64,000 nt of DNA, taken from the NCBI GenBank assembly GCA_030526245.1, contig JAUNDD010000004.1, positions 24,158 through 88,157 of the forward strand, in the 5' to 3' direction. This DNA is from Lachnospiraceae bacterium (lineage in GTDB: Bacteria; Bacillota; Clostridia; Lachnospirales; Lachnospiraceae). Each line of letters opens with the position of its first letter. Within the stretch, counting starts at the first letter, position 1. The position numbers were made by a program, and so were the translations under genes. The notes below the pieces were generated by a model. That model was not told the DNA's origin and searched no databases. It saw nothing but the letters and a program-made list of their open reading frames with translations. This document shows positions 1-8,732 of this stretch, in pieces.

Positions 1-1976
1 ACGGTTCCGTCCTCGATCTCACCGGGCAGTACCGGCAGCGTGATGGTCCGCTCCTCTTCATTGTTGTTGAAGATGACCACCAGCTTCTCGCCCCGGCCAA
101 AGCGGCCATAGGCCAGAATGTTGTAGTCTCCGTGCAGGAAGACCAGCGAGCCGTGGGTAAAGACCGGATGCGCTTTGTGCAGCCGGATGGCCGCACGATG
201 GTAGTCCAGCAGCGCCTGGTCCTCTCTTCCCCAGGGGTAGGTCCGGCGGTTGTCCGGATCCGTAAAGCCGCAGACACCGGCCTCATCACCGTAGTACAGG
301 GTCGGCGCCCCCGGCCAGGTCATCTGCATCAGAACCGCTTCCCGCATCACGGCCGGACGTACGCCATCCGATGCGGCGTCGTAGTCATAATGCTCCATAC
401 GGCCGGTCTTGCGGTTGGTTCGGGTCAGGAACCGGGAGTGATCATGGTTGCTCAGCTCGTTCATAGCCACCTGCAGTGACGGGGCCCGAAAGACAGCCAT
501 ATTCCGGCGCATGCAGTCCCGGAAAAAGTCCGCATTGCCCCGGAGTCCCTCGTTATAATGCTCGGAATGCTTCTCCATACCCGTGAAGAACCAGGTCAGC
601 GGCTCCATGAAGGCGTCATAGTTCATGACGGTATCCCACTCACTGCCGTCCAGCCAGTCACCGGCATCACCGTAATGCTCCGCCAGAATGATGGCCTCCG
701 GATTGGCTTCCTTGACACGCTTGCGGAACTTCTTCCAGAAGGCGTGATTATACTGTGGGCTGTGACCCAGATCCGCCGCCACGTCCAGGCGCCAGCCGTC
801 CACATTGTAGGGCGGCGATACCCACTTGGCCGCAATATCCAGCACATATTCCTCCAGCTTTTCCGAGGCTTCATAGTTCAGCTTCGGCAGGGTGCTGTGT
901 CCCCACCAGCCGTCATAATAGGGGTTGTAGGGCCACTCATGCTCATTGGTAAAGTGGAAAAAGTCCCGGTAGGGGCTGTCCCCGCTGATATAGGCACCGG
1001 GCTCATAGCCCTCCTGGCCTTCATAGATTCGCTCACGATCCAGCCACTTGTTAAAGGAACCGCAGTGATTGAACACACCGTCCAGGATCACGCGGATCCC
1101 CCGCCGATGGCATTCCGCCACCAGGCTGGCAAACATGGCATTGGCACTGTCCAGATTCTCCTGCCGGGTCACCCGGTTAATGTAGCGGCTGGAGGCTGCA
1201 TTATCCAGCGTTCCCCAGGGAAGCAGATTTCCCTGATCCACCTTCAGTCGTCCCAGATGCGGATCGATGTGATCGTAGTCCTGGGTGTCGTATTTATGGC
1301 TCGACGGGGATACAAACAGCGGATTGAAGTAGATCACATCCACACCCAGTCCCTGCAGGTAATCCAGCTTCTGGCGGACACCCTCCAGGTCACCGCCGTA
1401 GAACTCGTGCACGTCAAAGACCTGGGGACGGGCATACCAGTCCGTGATCCGCTGGGATACACGGCCGATGTAGCCGTACTCGCCGTCCAGTACATCGTTG
1501 GCGGTATCTCCGTTGCAGAAACGGTCGATCATGATCTGATACATGACCGCTCCCTTGGCCCACTCCGGTGTGGAAAAGCCGGGGCACACAGCGAAGGAAC
1601 GGTTGTCGCTCAGGTCGTTGGTCATGCCCAGCTTGTTGTAAAAGCAGTGCATCCGTCCGCTGATGACCTCAAAGAAATAGTGGAATGGATGATCCGGCAT
1701 GGTCAGCTTCAGTTCATAGAAATCAAAGCTGCCCCGTGTCTGTGCAAAGTGCATCCGCTCACGCAGGGCTCCGCTGATCAGGTACACCTCATCCACGTTG
1801 CTGGCTGCGGTCCGAAACCGGAAGGTCACCTCTTCGCCGGGCATGGGCTCCATCGGCGATACATAGTTTTCTGTCTCATCGGCAAACAAGGCCTGCTCAT
1901 TAAATACAGGACGCATGGTCAGCACATACTTGGCTGCGCTGAGTGCATCGTAATGCTTCTGTCTGTTGTCTTTCAT
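1..1976 (-). CDS. GH13 alpha-glucan hydrolase (neopullulanase / maltogenic-amylase-like), 3' end outside window
   Basis: Cleaves alpha-1,4 (and possibly alpha-1,6) bonds in maltodextrin-type glucans. About 658 residues are visible and the C-terminus lies beyond the window edge. An N-terminal beta-rich domain (about residues 45-115, CBM34-like) precedes the (beta/alpha)8 barrel. The barrel shows the GH13 conserved regions: DGVFNHC near 299-305, GWRLDVA with the nucleophile Asp near 398, LAEHY with the acid/base Glu near 433, and NELSNHDHSRF further on with the third catalytic Asp. There is no signal peptide, so it is probably cytoplasmic and acts on imported oligosaccharides. The start is the ATG at 1976, preceded by GGGGAG. 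Neopullulanase, cyclomaltodextrinase and maltogenic amylase cannot be told apart here. Confidence 0.9.
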   Translation of the reverse strand, partial: MKDNRQKHYDALSAAKYVLTMRPVFNEQALFADETENYVSPMEPMPGEEVTFRFRTAASNVDEVYLISGALRERMHFAQTRGSFDFYELKLTMPDHPFHYFFEVISGRMHCFYNKLGMTNDLSDNRSFAVCPGFSTPEWAKGAVMYQIMIDRFCNGDTANDVLDGEYGYIGRVSQRITDWYARPQVFDVHEFYGGDLEGVRQKLDYLQGLGVDVIYFNPLFVSPSSHKYDTQDYDHIDPHLGRLKVDQGNLLPWGTLDNAASSRYINRVTRQENLDSANAMFASLVAECHRRGIRVILDGVFNHCGSFNKWLDRERIYEGQEGYEPGAYISGDSPYRDFFHFTNEHEWPYNPYYDGWWGHSTLPKLNYEASEKLEEYVLDIAAKWVSPPYNVDGWRLDVAADLGHSPQYNHAFWKKFRKRVKEANPEAIILAEHYGDAGDWLDGSEWDTVMNYDAFMEPLTWFFTGMEKHSEHYNEGLRGNADFFRDCMRRNMAVFRAPSLQVAMNELSNHDHSRFLTRTNRKTGRMEHYDYDAASDGVRPAVMREAVLMQMTWPGAPTLYYGDEAGVCGFTDPDNRRTYPWGREDQALLDYHRAAIRLHKAHPVFTHGSLVFLHGDYNILAYGRFGRGEKLVVIFNNNEEERTITLPVLPGEIEDGT

Positions 1977-2115
1977 AGTCATCTCCCCGGGGCGACTCCC
2001 GCTTCTTTGCTGTTCAGGGATCTGCTCCCCGGAATCGCCTTTATTCTCAGCTGGCTGCCGCCTTCTGTGTCAACGGCAACCTCACCGTGCCCTGCATTTG
2101 GGCATAATTATTTTC

Positions 2116-2144
2116 ATCATATCTCATTTCTTACCCAAGGTAAA
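2116..2144 (-). promoter_or_regulatory. Candidate promoter of the amylase gene with overlapping small palindrome
   Basis: On the minus strand TTTACC and TATGAT are separated by 17 bp, about 140 bp upstream of the amylase ATG. The -35 box lies in a small dyad (TTACC-CAA-GGTAA) that could be an operator for a maltose-type repressor. The assignment rests on sequence only. Confidence 0.4.
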
Positions 2145-2272
2145 GGGTGAATGATGAAGGCGTCCAAACCAGTCATACAGCCATACAGTCATACAGAAAG
2201 ATCCCCGGTCGCCGGCCGGTTTAATGCAGGCACGAACCGGCCGACGACGTTTGAGGTGCTGAGCCTAAAGCA

Positions 2273-2320
2273 ACAAAAGACGCCCGGCCTGCTCCTTTGC
2301 AGCGCCAAAGCGTCTTTTGT
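2273..2320 (-). terminator. Terminator after ftsH
   Basis: A perfect 11-bp inverted repeat (ACAAAAGACGC / GCGTCTTTTGT) with an inner GGC..GCC stem lies directly downstream of the ftsH stop codon. The A/T-rich arms give a U-rich tail in the direction of ftsH transcription. The rest of 1977-2327 shows no gene. Confidence 0.75.
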
Positions 2321-2327
2321 TTCGTTT

Positions 2328-4139
2328 TTATTCCGCCGGGAAGAGCTTTTCGAACTCCTCTCCGCTGATCTTTTCCTTTTCCAGCAGCAGAGCCGCACAG
2401 TCATGCAGTACCTGCTCGTAGCGATGGATCAAGGTCACAGCCCGCTCATAGGCCTCATCCACGATCCGCTTCACCTCTTCATCGATCAGAGTCGCCACCT
2501 GTTCGCCGTAGGATCTGGTATGTGCCAGATCCCGGCCGACATAGAACTCGTTGTCGTCCTGGTCGTAATTGATGGGGCCCACCTTCTCGGACATACCGAA
2601 CCGGGTCACCATACTCCGGGCGATGGCCGTGGCCTGCTTGATATCCTGGGAAGCGCCGGTGGTGACATCCTTAAAGATCATCTCCTCCGCCACGCGTCCG
2701 CCCATAGCGACCGCCACATTGTCCAGCATCATGTTTTTGGTTTCAAAGGCCTCCTCCCGCTCCGGCATCGGCATGGTATAACCCGCTGCGCCGCGGCTGG
2801 TGGGGATGATGGAGATGGTATGCACCGGACCCACATGCTCCAGCACATGGAACAGGATGGCATGTCCGGCCTCGTGATAGGCCGTAATCTTTTTCTCCCG
2901 CTCGGACATGATCCGGCTCTTTTTCTCCGTACCGATGCCCACCTTGATAAAGGATGCCTTGATGTCCTCCTGGGTCAGGTAAGCCCGGTCGTCCTTGGCC
3001 GCTGCGATGGCAGCCTCATTCATCAGGTTCTCCAGATCCGCACCGGTGAAGCCTGCCGTGGTCCGGGCGATCTCATCCAGATGCACGTCGTCGCCCAGGG
3101 GCTTGCCCTTGGCATGAACAGCCAGAATCTCCTCACGGCCCTTGATGTCCGGACGTCCCACCGCCACCTGACGGTCAAAGCGTCCCGGTCTAAGAATCGC
3201 AGGATCCAGGATATCCACCCGGTTGGTGGCCGCCATCACGATGATGCCCTGATTGGGGCTGAAGCCGTCCATCTCAACCAGCAGCTGGTTCAGGGTCTGC
3301 TCACGCTCATCGTGGCCGCCGCCCATACCGGTGCCTCGCCGGCGGGCTACCGCATCGATCTCATCGATGAAGATGATGCAGGGCTCGTGCCGCTTGGCCT
3401 CCTCAAACAGATCTCTTACACGGGATGCGCCGACACCCACGAACATTTCCACGAAGTCCGAACCGGAGATGCTGAAGAAGGGAACGCCTGCCTCGCCGGC
3501 CACCGCCTTGGCCAGCAGGGTCTTTCCGGTTCCGGGCGGGCCCACTAAGATCACGCCCTTGGGAATACGGGCCCCCAGCTTAATGAACTTTTCCGGCTCC
3601 TTCAGGAACTGAGCCAGCTCCCGCAGCTCTTCCTTCTCCTCCTGCAGACCGGCCACATTGGCAAAGGTCACCCGCTTGTCATCCGGGCTGAACATTCTGG
3701 CACGGCTCTTGCCGAAATTCATCATCTTGGCGTTGCCGCCTCCGGCCTGCCGGTTCATCATGGCCATAAAGAACATGATCAGCACGCCCATCAGCAGTAC
3801 CGGCAGAATGGTAGTCAGGAACACACTGTCCTTTTCCACATCCTCTACCTTGACCGTCACCTCATACTCATCCAGCAGCTCCTGGACCTTGTTGACATCC
3901 GACACGTTCAGCGTCCGCTGGGTGTTGTCCATGGTGCGGATCTCCAGCACGCCGGTGGGTACATTGCGGTTCTGGATAATGTTGACCTCTGAGATCTCAT
4001 CGTTCTCCAGCATACGGGTGAAGCTCCGGTAGGTCAGATTGTCTCTGTTTAACATGGTGTTCTTCAGAGACAGAACCATGACCAGGAAGATCACACCCAG
4101 GAAAACGTAAAAGAAGAGGCCCTTTGAATTTTTATTCAA
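2328..4139 (-). CDS. ftsH: ATP-dependent membrane zinc metalloprotease FtsH
   Basis: Membrane-anchored AAA+ protease that degrades misfolded membrane proteins and short-lived regulators. The 603 residues run in the usual order: TM1 (about 8-25), a small extracytoplasmic domain, TM2 (about 108-128), and an AAA module with Walker A GPPGTGKT (200-207), Walker B IIFIDEID (about 255-262) and an SRH ending [10 protein letters not shown]. The zinc motif HEAGH is at 422-426. Length is slightly below the commonest 610-650 because the C-terminal tail is short. It sits 18 bp downstream of hpt, the classical Firmicutes neighbour, and ends at a terminator. Confidence 0.98.
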   Translation of the reverse strand: MNKNSKGLFFYVFLGVIFLVMVLSLKNTMLNRDNLTYRSFTRMLENDEISEVNIIQNRNVPTGVLEIRTMDNTQRTLNVSDVNKVQELLDEYEVTVKVEDVEKDSVFLTTILPVLLMGVLIMFFMAMMNRQAGGGNAKMMNFGKSRARMFSPDDKRVTFANVAGLQEEKEELRELAQFLKEPEKFIKLGARIPKGVILVGPPGTGKTLLAKAVAGEAGVPFFSISGSDFVEMFVGVGASRVRDLFEEAKRHEPCIIFIDEIDAVARRRGTGMGGGHDEREQTLNQLLVEMDGFSPNQGIIVMAATNRVDILDPAILRPGRFDRQVAVGRPDIKGREEILAVHAKGKPLGDDVHLDEIARTTAGFTGADLENLMNEAAIAAAKDDRAYLTQEDIKASFIKVGIGTEKKSRIMSEREKKITAYHEAGHAILFHVLEHVGPVHTISIIPTSRGAAGYTMPMPEREEAFETKNMMLDNVAVAMGGRVAEEMIFKDVTTGASQDIKQATAIARSMVTRFGMSEKVGPINYDQDDNEFYVGRDLAHTRSYGEQVATLIDEEVKRIVDEAYERAVTLIHRYEQVLHDCAALLLEKEKISGEEFEKLFPAE

Positions 4140-4157
4140 AACTATTGTTTCCTCCGT

Positions 4158-4685
4158 TTATTCATCAAATGAAATGACACCGATGTACGGCAGATTGCGG
4201 TACCTCTGGTCATAATCCAGGCCGTAGCCTACAACAAACTCATCCGGGATCTCAAAGCCGGTGTAATCCACCTTGACATCCACTACCCGGCGATCCGGCT
4301 TGTCCAGCAGGGTGCACAGACGCAGCGTATCCGGTCCCCGGTCTGCCAGGTTTTCCATCAGATAGCTCAGGGTGCGTCCCGAATCGATGATATCCTCGGC
4401 CACGATCACGTTCCGTCCCTCGATGGGATCGTCCAGATCCTTGATCAGACGAACGACGCCGCTGGATTTTGTGCCGCTGCCATAGCTGCTGACACTCATA
4501 AAGTCCATGGATACCGGAATGCTCAGCCGTTTGGCCAGCTCGCATACAAAAAAGACGCTTCCCTTCAGGATACCGATCAGATGGACCGACTGTCCTTCGT
4601 AATCCCGACTGATCTGATCCGCCATCTGCTGGATCCGCTCTGTTACCTTCTCTTCAGAAATCAATGTCGTAATATGTTCAGCCAT
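4158..4685 (-). CDS. hpt: Hypoxanthine phosphoribosyltransferase
   Basis: Purine salvage: converts hypoxanthine or guanine plus PRPP to IMP or GMP in the cytoplasm. The 175-residue product has the PRPP-binding signature VIVAEDIIDSGRTL (about 93-106), the flexible-loop region SSYGSGTKSSG, and the C-terminal GYGLDYDQRYRNLPYIG typical of HPRT. The start at 4685 (MAEHITT) was chosen because AGGAGG stands 8 nt upstream; an in-frame extension by 18 codons lacks both homology and an SD. It lies between tilS and ftsH as in Bacillus. Confidence 0.97.
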   Translation of the reverse strand: MAEHITTLISEEKVTERIQQMADQISRDYEGQSVHLIGILKGSVFFVCELAKRLSIPVSMDFMSVSSYGSGTKSSGVVRLIKDLDDPIEGRNVIVAEDIIDSGRTLSYLMENLADRGPDTLRLCTLLDKPDRRVVDVKVDYTGFEIPDEFVVGYGLDYDQRYRNLPYIGVISFDE

Positions 4686-4850
4686 GATATTCCTCCTATT
4701 CCCTGTCCGTGCTCTCCAATCGGACAGACCTGTGGGCAATTCATTGTATCATAAAAACATATCGTTCCGAAACCTGCCCCGGCAGATTTCACTTTATTCC
4801 CCCGCTGCCATGCTGCTGCTCGATACACAAGCAGTGTATCTCCGCTCTTT

Positions 4851-5903
4851 TCAGACGGGGGCAGCCTTCGCTGTGCGGATGGCTGCCATGTCTCTATACA
4901 GCCACAGCTTCCGGCCCTGCCGGCGGGCCTTCAGCCGCCCCGGCAGATCCAGTCGTTTACCGCTCCCTTTATCCACGAGCCCGCAGATGTCCAGGATATG
5001 CACCCGGCCGATATCCTTCAGGCCCTGTCCTTCATCCAATGCCTCGATAGCGGTTCGGATCACCTGCTCCTGCAGCAGCGCCGGCATCCGGCGCAGTGCA
5101 TCCACCGGCAGGATCAGTGCCGGATATCCCGCCTCCGTGTCTGCCCGTTCTGCCAGCTCTTCCAGCTTTTCACGGGCTTCGTTCTCCAGATAGGACTGGG
5201 TCCGGGCCGCCTGATCCGACAAAGCCACCAGGTGCTCCGCCGCCCGGGCATTCACGCTTTCTGCCAGAAGCGGCAGGATCTCCCGTCGAATACGGTTACG
5301 GGTATAGTCCAGGCTCAGATTGGACCCGTCCGTCCTCCAGGCCTGTCCCGTGGCCAGCAGATACGCTTCGATCTGCTCCCGGCCCACGCACAGCAGGGGA
5401 CGAATGAGTCGGCCGCGTTTCGGCCGCATACCCTCCAGGCCCTTCAGGCCGCTGCCCCGCAGGATGTTCATCAGAACCGTCTCCGCCTGATCATCCCGGT
5501 GGTGGGCCAGGGCGATCACCTGAGCCCCCTGCTCCCGGGCCGCCTCTTCCAGCGCCCGGTGCCGCAGTATCCTGGCTGCTTCCTCTTCACCCAGATGCTG
5601 CTGCCGGCAAAGGCCTCTTACATCCACGTGACAGACCCGGCAGGCCAGGCCCAGCTTCCGGCTCAGCTCCTGCACAAACCGGGCATCCTCCAGGCTCTCT
5701 TCTCCCCGCAGCCCATGCTCCACATGCAGTACGGCAAGTTCAAAGCCCAGGCGCTCTGCCAGATGCTGCAGCACCAGCAGCAGGCAGACCGAATCGGCAC
5801 CGCCGGAAACCCCGGCCAGCACCTTCATTCCCGGCCGGAGCAGCTCTTCCTGCCGGCAAAACTGCTCAATGGTCTTTTCAAATGTATACAGCTGCCTGTC
5901 CAT
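4851..5903 (-). CDS. tilS: tRNA(Ile)-lysidine synthetase
   Basis: Attaches lysine to C34 of the CAU-anticodon tRNA-Ile so that it reads AUA, an essential step. The N-type ATP-pyrophosphatase P-loop SGGADS is at residues 33-38, followed by HVEHGLRGEESLEDARFV and a central GSGLKGLEGM segment. At 350 residues it is shorter than the 430-480 of many homologues, so the C-terminal TilS-C domain looks reduced; the visible part ends in LDLPGRLKARRQGRKLWLY. It lies between divIC and hpt. The 165 bp between tilS and hpt carry no other gene. Confidence 0.95.
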   Translation of the reverse strand: MDRQLYTFEKTIEQFCRQEELLRPGMKVLAGVSGGADSVCLLLVLQHLAERLGFELAVLHVEHGLRGEESLEDARFVQELSRKLGLACRVCHVDVRGLCRQQHLGEEEAARILRHRALEEAAREQGAQVIALAHHRDDQAETVLMNILRGSGLKGLEGMRPKRGRLIRPLLCVGREQIEAYLLATGQAWRTDGSNLSLDYTRNRIRREILPLLAESVNARAAEHLVALSDQAARTQSYLENEAREKLEELAERADTEAGYPALILPVDALRRMPALLQEQVIRTAIEALDEGQGLKDIGRVHILDICGLVDKGSGKRLDLPGRLKARRQGRKLWLYRDMAAIRTAKAAPV

Positions 5904-5921
5904 GCCTTGACCTCAGTTCAC

Positions 5922-6260
5922 TTATTTCTCGGGTCGGAATACGATCTCATCATCGTACACCAGACCGAACTTATCCCGGGCTGCCTGCTCAATGAAGGCA
6001 TCCGATTTAATGTAATCCGGCAGGGATTTCATCTCATCGGTACGGGCCTGCTCCTCTGCGATCTGATCCTCCAGCTGCTTCTCCTGCTGTTTATAGTCTT
6101 CGATCTTCCGGTCCAGACGGCAGCTCATCACGATCAGGGCCACGATCAGGGCGATCACAGCCATCAGGATAATGCCCAGGCTGAAGCCGCCGATCGTCCA
6201 CCTGCGTTTTTTTCGCCGGCGGCCTTCGGCGCGTCTGTTATCTTCTCGCTTGTTTGCCAT
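5922..6260 (-). CDS. divIC: Septum formation initiator DivIC/FtsB-type protein
   Basis: Small bitopic cell-division protein of the FtsL/DivIC/DivIB complex. The 112 residues comprise a very basic cytoplasmic N-terminus (RRRKKRRW), one TM helix (about 22-46) and a coiled coil (about 48-80: RKIEDYKQQEKQLEDQI), with the family's ending ARDKFGLVYDDEIVFRP. The start at 6260 (MANKRE) follows an AGGAGAGG-type SD; an upstream in-frame extension looks spurious. It directly follows rqcP here, without the yabP and yabQ genes that separate them in spore formers. Confidence 0.9.
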   Translation of the reverse strand: MANKREDNRRAEGRRRKKRRWTIGGFSLGIILMAVIALIVALIVMSCRLDRKIEDYKQQEKQLEDQIAEEQARTDEMKSLPDYIKSDAFIEQAARDKFGLVYDDEIVFRPEK

Positions 6261-6379
6261 CCTCTGTACCTCTCCTCTACTAAAAACCAAAAACTGCTGC
6301 CTTTCGGCAGCAGTCACGGTTCACTGTTCAGGCCTGATCATTCCGCCAGTCAGCGGGAATCTACACGCAGCCGAATGTG

Positions 6380-6619
6380 TTACAGATATCGAAACATTTC
6401 CTTTGCTTCTTCTTTGCGGACGGTCTCCGCCACATCCAGCACCTCCACCTTCACGGACTTGGTACCGAATGCGATCTCAATGGTATCGCCCACCTTCACT
6501 GCCAGAGAAGCTCTGGCCGGCTTGTCATTCACAAGCACACGTCCCGCATCGCAGGCCTCATTGGCCACGCTGCGGCGCTTGATCAGGCGGGATACCTTCA
6601 GGTATTTGTCCAGTCTCAT
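6380..6619 (-). CDS. rqcP: S4-domain RNA-binding protein RqcP (YabO/Hsp15 family)
   Basis: A 79-residue S4 protein. In Firmicutes RqcP helps RqcH add C-terminal alanine tails on stalled 50S subunits, that is, ribosome quality control. The S4 signature is clear: [30 protein letters not shown] and VKVGDTIEI. Its ATG overlaps the stop of hup (ATGA at 6616-6619), so translation is probably coupled. The neighbourhood hup-rqcP-divIC supports the assignment. Confidence 0.93.
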   Translation of the reverse strand: MRLDKYLKVSRLIKRRSVANEACDAGRVLVNDKPARASLAVKVGDTIEIAFGTKSVKVEVLDVAETVRKEEAKEMFRYL

Positions 6620-6897
6620 ACGGTCTCGTTCAGCATATCCTTCAGAGCCTTGCCAGCCTTGAACTTAGCGTTCCTGGAAGCAGCAATCTCCATGGTCTCA
6701 CCGGTACGCGGATTTCTTCCTTCTCTTGCTGCTCTCTCGGAAACCTCGAAGGTACCAAAGCCAACGATCTGAACCTTCTCGCCATTCTTCAGTTCTTCTG
6801 CAATCACATCGGTAAATGCCTTGATTGCCTTTTCAGTGTCCTTCTTGGTCAGTTCAGCCTTAGCTGCAACAGCTGCAATAAAATCGTTCTTGTTCAT
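6616..6897 (-). CDS. hup: DNA-binding protein HU
   Basis: Nucleoid-associated, DNA-bending dimer of 93 residues. It has the HU/IHF signature: an N-terminal helix pair ([20 protein letters not shown]), [22 protein letters not shown] and the DNA-intercalating arm with conserved RNPRTGE. It is the first gene of the cluster and overlaps rqcP by 4 bp. Good SD (AGGAGG) upstream of the ATG at 6897. Confidence 0.97.
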   Translation of the reverse strand: MNKNDFIAAVAAKAELTKKDTEKAIKAFTDVIAEELKNGEKVQIVGFGTFEVSERAAREGRNPRTGETMEIAASRNAKFKAGKALKDMLNETV

Positions 6898-7018
6898 GAT
6901 CTAATCCTCCTGATCCTTTTACAATGACACGCGGCAGGCTTCCGCCCGGCGTAGCCTTTCCCCGCGATTACTTCCAAAAATCACTTATCATATCCGCCCA
7001 CCAGGCGAATCACACATA

Positions 7019-7047
7019 TTTATATAATGCGACCTATCGTTTGTCAA
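7019..7047 (-). promoter_or_regulatory. Sigma-A promoter of the hup-rqcP-divIC cluster
   Basis: The minus strand reads TTGACA, 17 bp, TATAAA, about 120 bp upstream of the hup start. The -35 match is perfect, the spacing optimal and the flank AT-rich. Confidence 0.75.
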
Positions 7048-7105
7048 GGCATTCAGTGATACAGCTCACACAGTAAGCTTTATCGAACCGTCTGAACAGT
7101 AACGA

Positions 7106-8374
7106 TTAAAGTTCAGTATCTCCGTATACCTTACGGATCGAGGTATAACCGTTCTTTTCCAGTGTCTCCACCTGGAATTTGGCATTCTTCTTCAGCGGCT
7201 GCACCGTCACCGTCTGTCCCTGGGCACGCAGCTCGGTGGCTTTGGCAAAGACCTCACGGATCTTGTCCGCACCGGACTTTTCATCCACCAGGAAGGCCAT
7301 CTTTTCCATACCGTGATCCGGTTCTTTCCAGTTCAGGTCACGCAGGATGGTAACGATGCGCTCGAAGCCGATGGAGAAACCGCAGGCCGGAACGCTCTGG
7401 CTGCAGAAGCGGCCGATCATCTCATCGTAGCGTCCGCCGCCGGCGATGGAGAAATTGTAGCCGTCGATGGTGATCTCGAAGATCGTGCCGGTGTAGTAGG
7501 ACATGCCGCGCACCAGGGTCGGGTCAAACATCAGATGCACATCCTTGCTGATCATGCCGGCCACGCTGGTCATAATGGTGTCCATGCCGGCCATAACACC
7601 GGCATCCAGTGCGCTGGCGCATACCTGTTCGCAGAAGCTGCCGCAGGTCATATCCGGGGTGATCAGACGGAACATGCCGATGTAGGCCTCTACTGCCTCC
7701 GGTGCGTAGCCCTTTTCCAGCAGGCTTTCGCGCACGCCGTCCAGACCGATCTTGTCCATCTTGTCCAGGATGATGAAGACATCATCGTAGGAATCCTCCG
7801 GGAAGCCCGCGGCTGCTGCCATGGCCTTTAAGATCCGGCGGTCGTTGATATGTACCGTGAATTCACGAATGCCTACCTCTTCAAAGATGGTCGTCAGCAT
7901 ACGGGAGGTGGCTGCGATCAGCTCGATCTCCGCCATGATGGAGGAATCTCCGATGATATCGATGTCACACTGGGTGAACTGGCGGAAGCGGCCCTTCTGG
8001 GGCTTATCGGCACGCCACACGTTTCCGATCTGAAGTGCCTTCAGCGGGGTGGGCAGATTGTTGCGGTTGTTGGAATAGTATCTGGCCAGCGGCACCGTCA
8101 GGTCATAGCGAAGTCCGTTGTCTGCGATCTCACCGGTCTCCAGTCCCTTCTCCAGCTCGCGGCCGCGCTTCATTACCTTAAAGATCAGCTTTTCATTCTC
8201 GCCGCCGATCTTGCCGCTTAAGTTTTCGATGTGCTCCATCACCGGAGTTTCGATCTCATCAAAGCCGTAGGTACGATAGCTGCTGCGGATCAGGCTCATC
8301 ACATGCTGACGAAGCCGCATATCTGCCGGCAGAAAATCCTGCATTCCCTTAACGGGTGTCGTAATGAATTTCAT
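7106..8374 (-). CDS. hisS: Histidyl-tRNA synthetase
   Basis: Class II aminoacyl-tRNA synthetase charging tRNA-His; 422 residues. It shows the class II core with motif-2 region FRQFTQCDIDI, the histidine-binding LVRGMSYYTGTIFE, a GGGRYDEM loop and motif 3 ACGFSIGFERI. The C-terminal anticodon domain is of the short atypical kind (about 70 residues, with QPLKKNAKFQVETL) known in a Clostridia HisRS branch rather than the E. coli type. The ATG at 8374 follows GGAGATATAC. HisZ is unlikely because the catalytic motifs are intact and no his operon is nearby. Confidence 0.93.
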   Translation of the reverse strand: MKFITTPVKGMQDFLPADMRLRQHVMSLIRSSYRTYGFDEIETPVMEHIENLSGKIGGENEKLIFKVMKRGRELEKGLETGEIADNGLRYDLTVPLARYYSNNRNNLPTPLKALQIGNVWRADKPQKGRFRQFTQCDIDIIGDSSIMAEIELIAATSRMLTTIFEEVGIREFTVHINDRRILKAMAAAAGFPEDSYDDVFIILDKMDKIGLDGVRESLLEKGYAPEAVEAYIGMFRLITPDMTCGSFCEQVCASALDAGVMAGMDTIMTSVAGMISKDVHLMFDPTLVRGMSYYTGTIFEITIDGYNFSIAGGGRYDEMIGRFCSQSVPACGFSIGFERIVTILRDLNWKEPDHGMEKMAFLVDEKSGADKIREVFAKATELRAQGQTVTVQPLKKNAKFQVETLEKNGYTSIRKVYGDTEL

Positions 8375-8571
8375 GTATATCTCCTTCATAGAAACGTCAT
8401 GCGCCAAAAAGCACATGACTGTAAGTGCAGCTCATGTCCCGGAAAAAACGGGTCGGCTGCCGTCCATTATGAAAATGTGTATCCAAAGCTGAAGCCCGGG
8501 CAGCTCGTTTTCACCCGATGTTTTGCCGCTCGCACGAAAAAAAGACCGGTCTGCCCTCAGCCGTATAGGTG

Positions 8572-8600
8572 ATTATAGCTTTTGTTGTCTTTGCCTGCAA
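8572..8600 (-). promoter_or_regulatory. Promoter of hisS
   Basis: TTGCAG, 17 bp, TATAAT on the minus strand, about 200 bp upstream of the hisS ATG. The long leader contains runs of T after GC-rich segments but no recognisable T-box. Confidence 0.65.
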
Positions 8601-8673
8601 CCTAAAATTCAGCCGATTTCCACCATCAGCCGGCTCTTTGTCACCGTCCACATATGAACGGGAGCCCTTCGGG

Positions 8674-8720
8674 GTTTTGCCGCCTGCGCGGCAAAGCACC
8701 TCGCGAAATCGAACCGTCCA
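8674..8720. repeat. Degenerate copy of the 40-bp dispersed repeat (family B)
   Basis: Reverse-orientation copy of the unit seen in tandem at 22295-22415: a TTGCCGC..GCGGCAA hairpin, then CACCTCGCG and ATCGAACCG. It lies in the 358-bp space between cca and hisS, which otherwise holds only the hisS promoter and leader. Confidence 0.6.
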
Positions 8721-8732
8721 GGCGGTGATATC

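Noticed and set aside
558..2150. Long plus-strand open frame of about 530 codons opposite the amylase gene
   Set aside because: It is the antisense shadow of a well-conserved GH13 gene; the translation is low-complexity in His/Val/Leu/Gln and shows no domain, and there is no SD.
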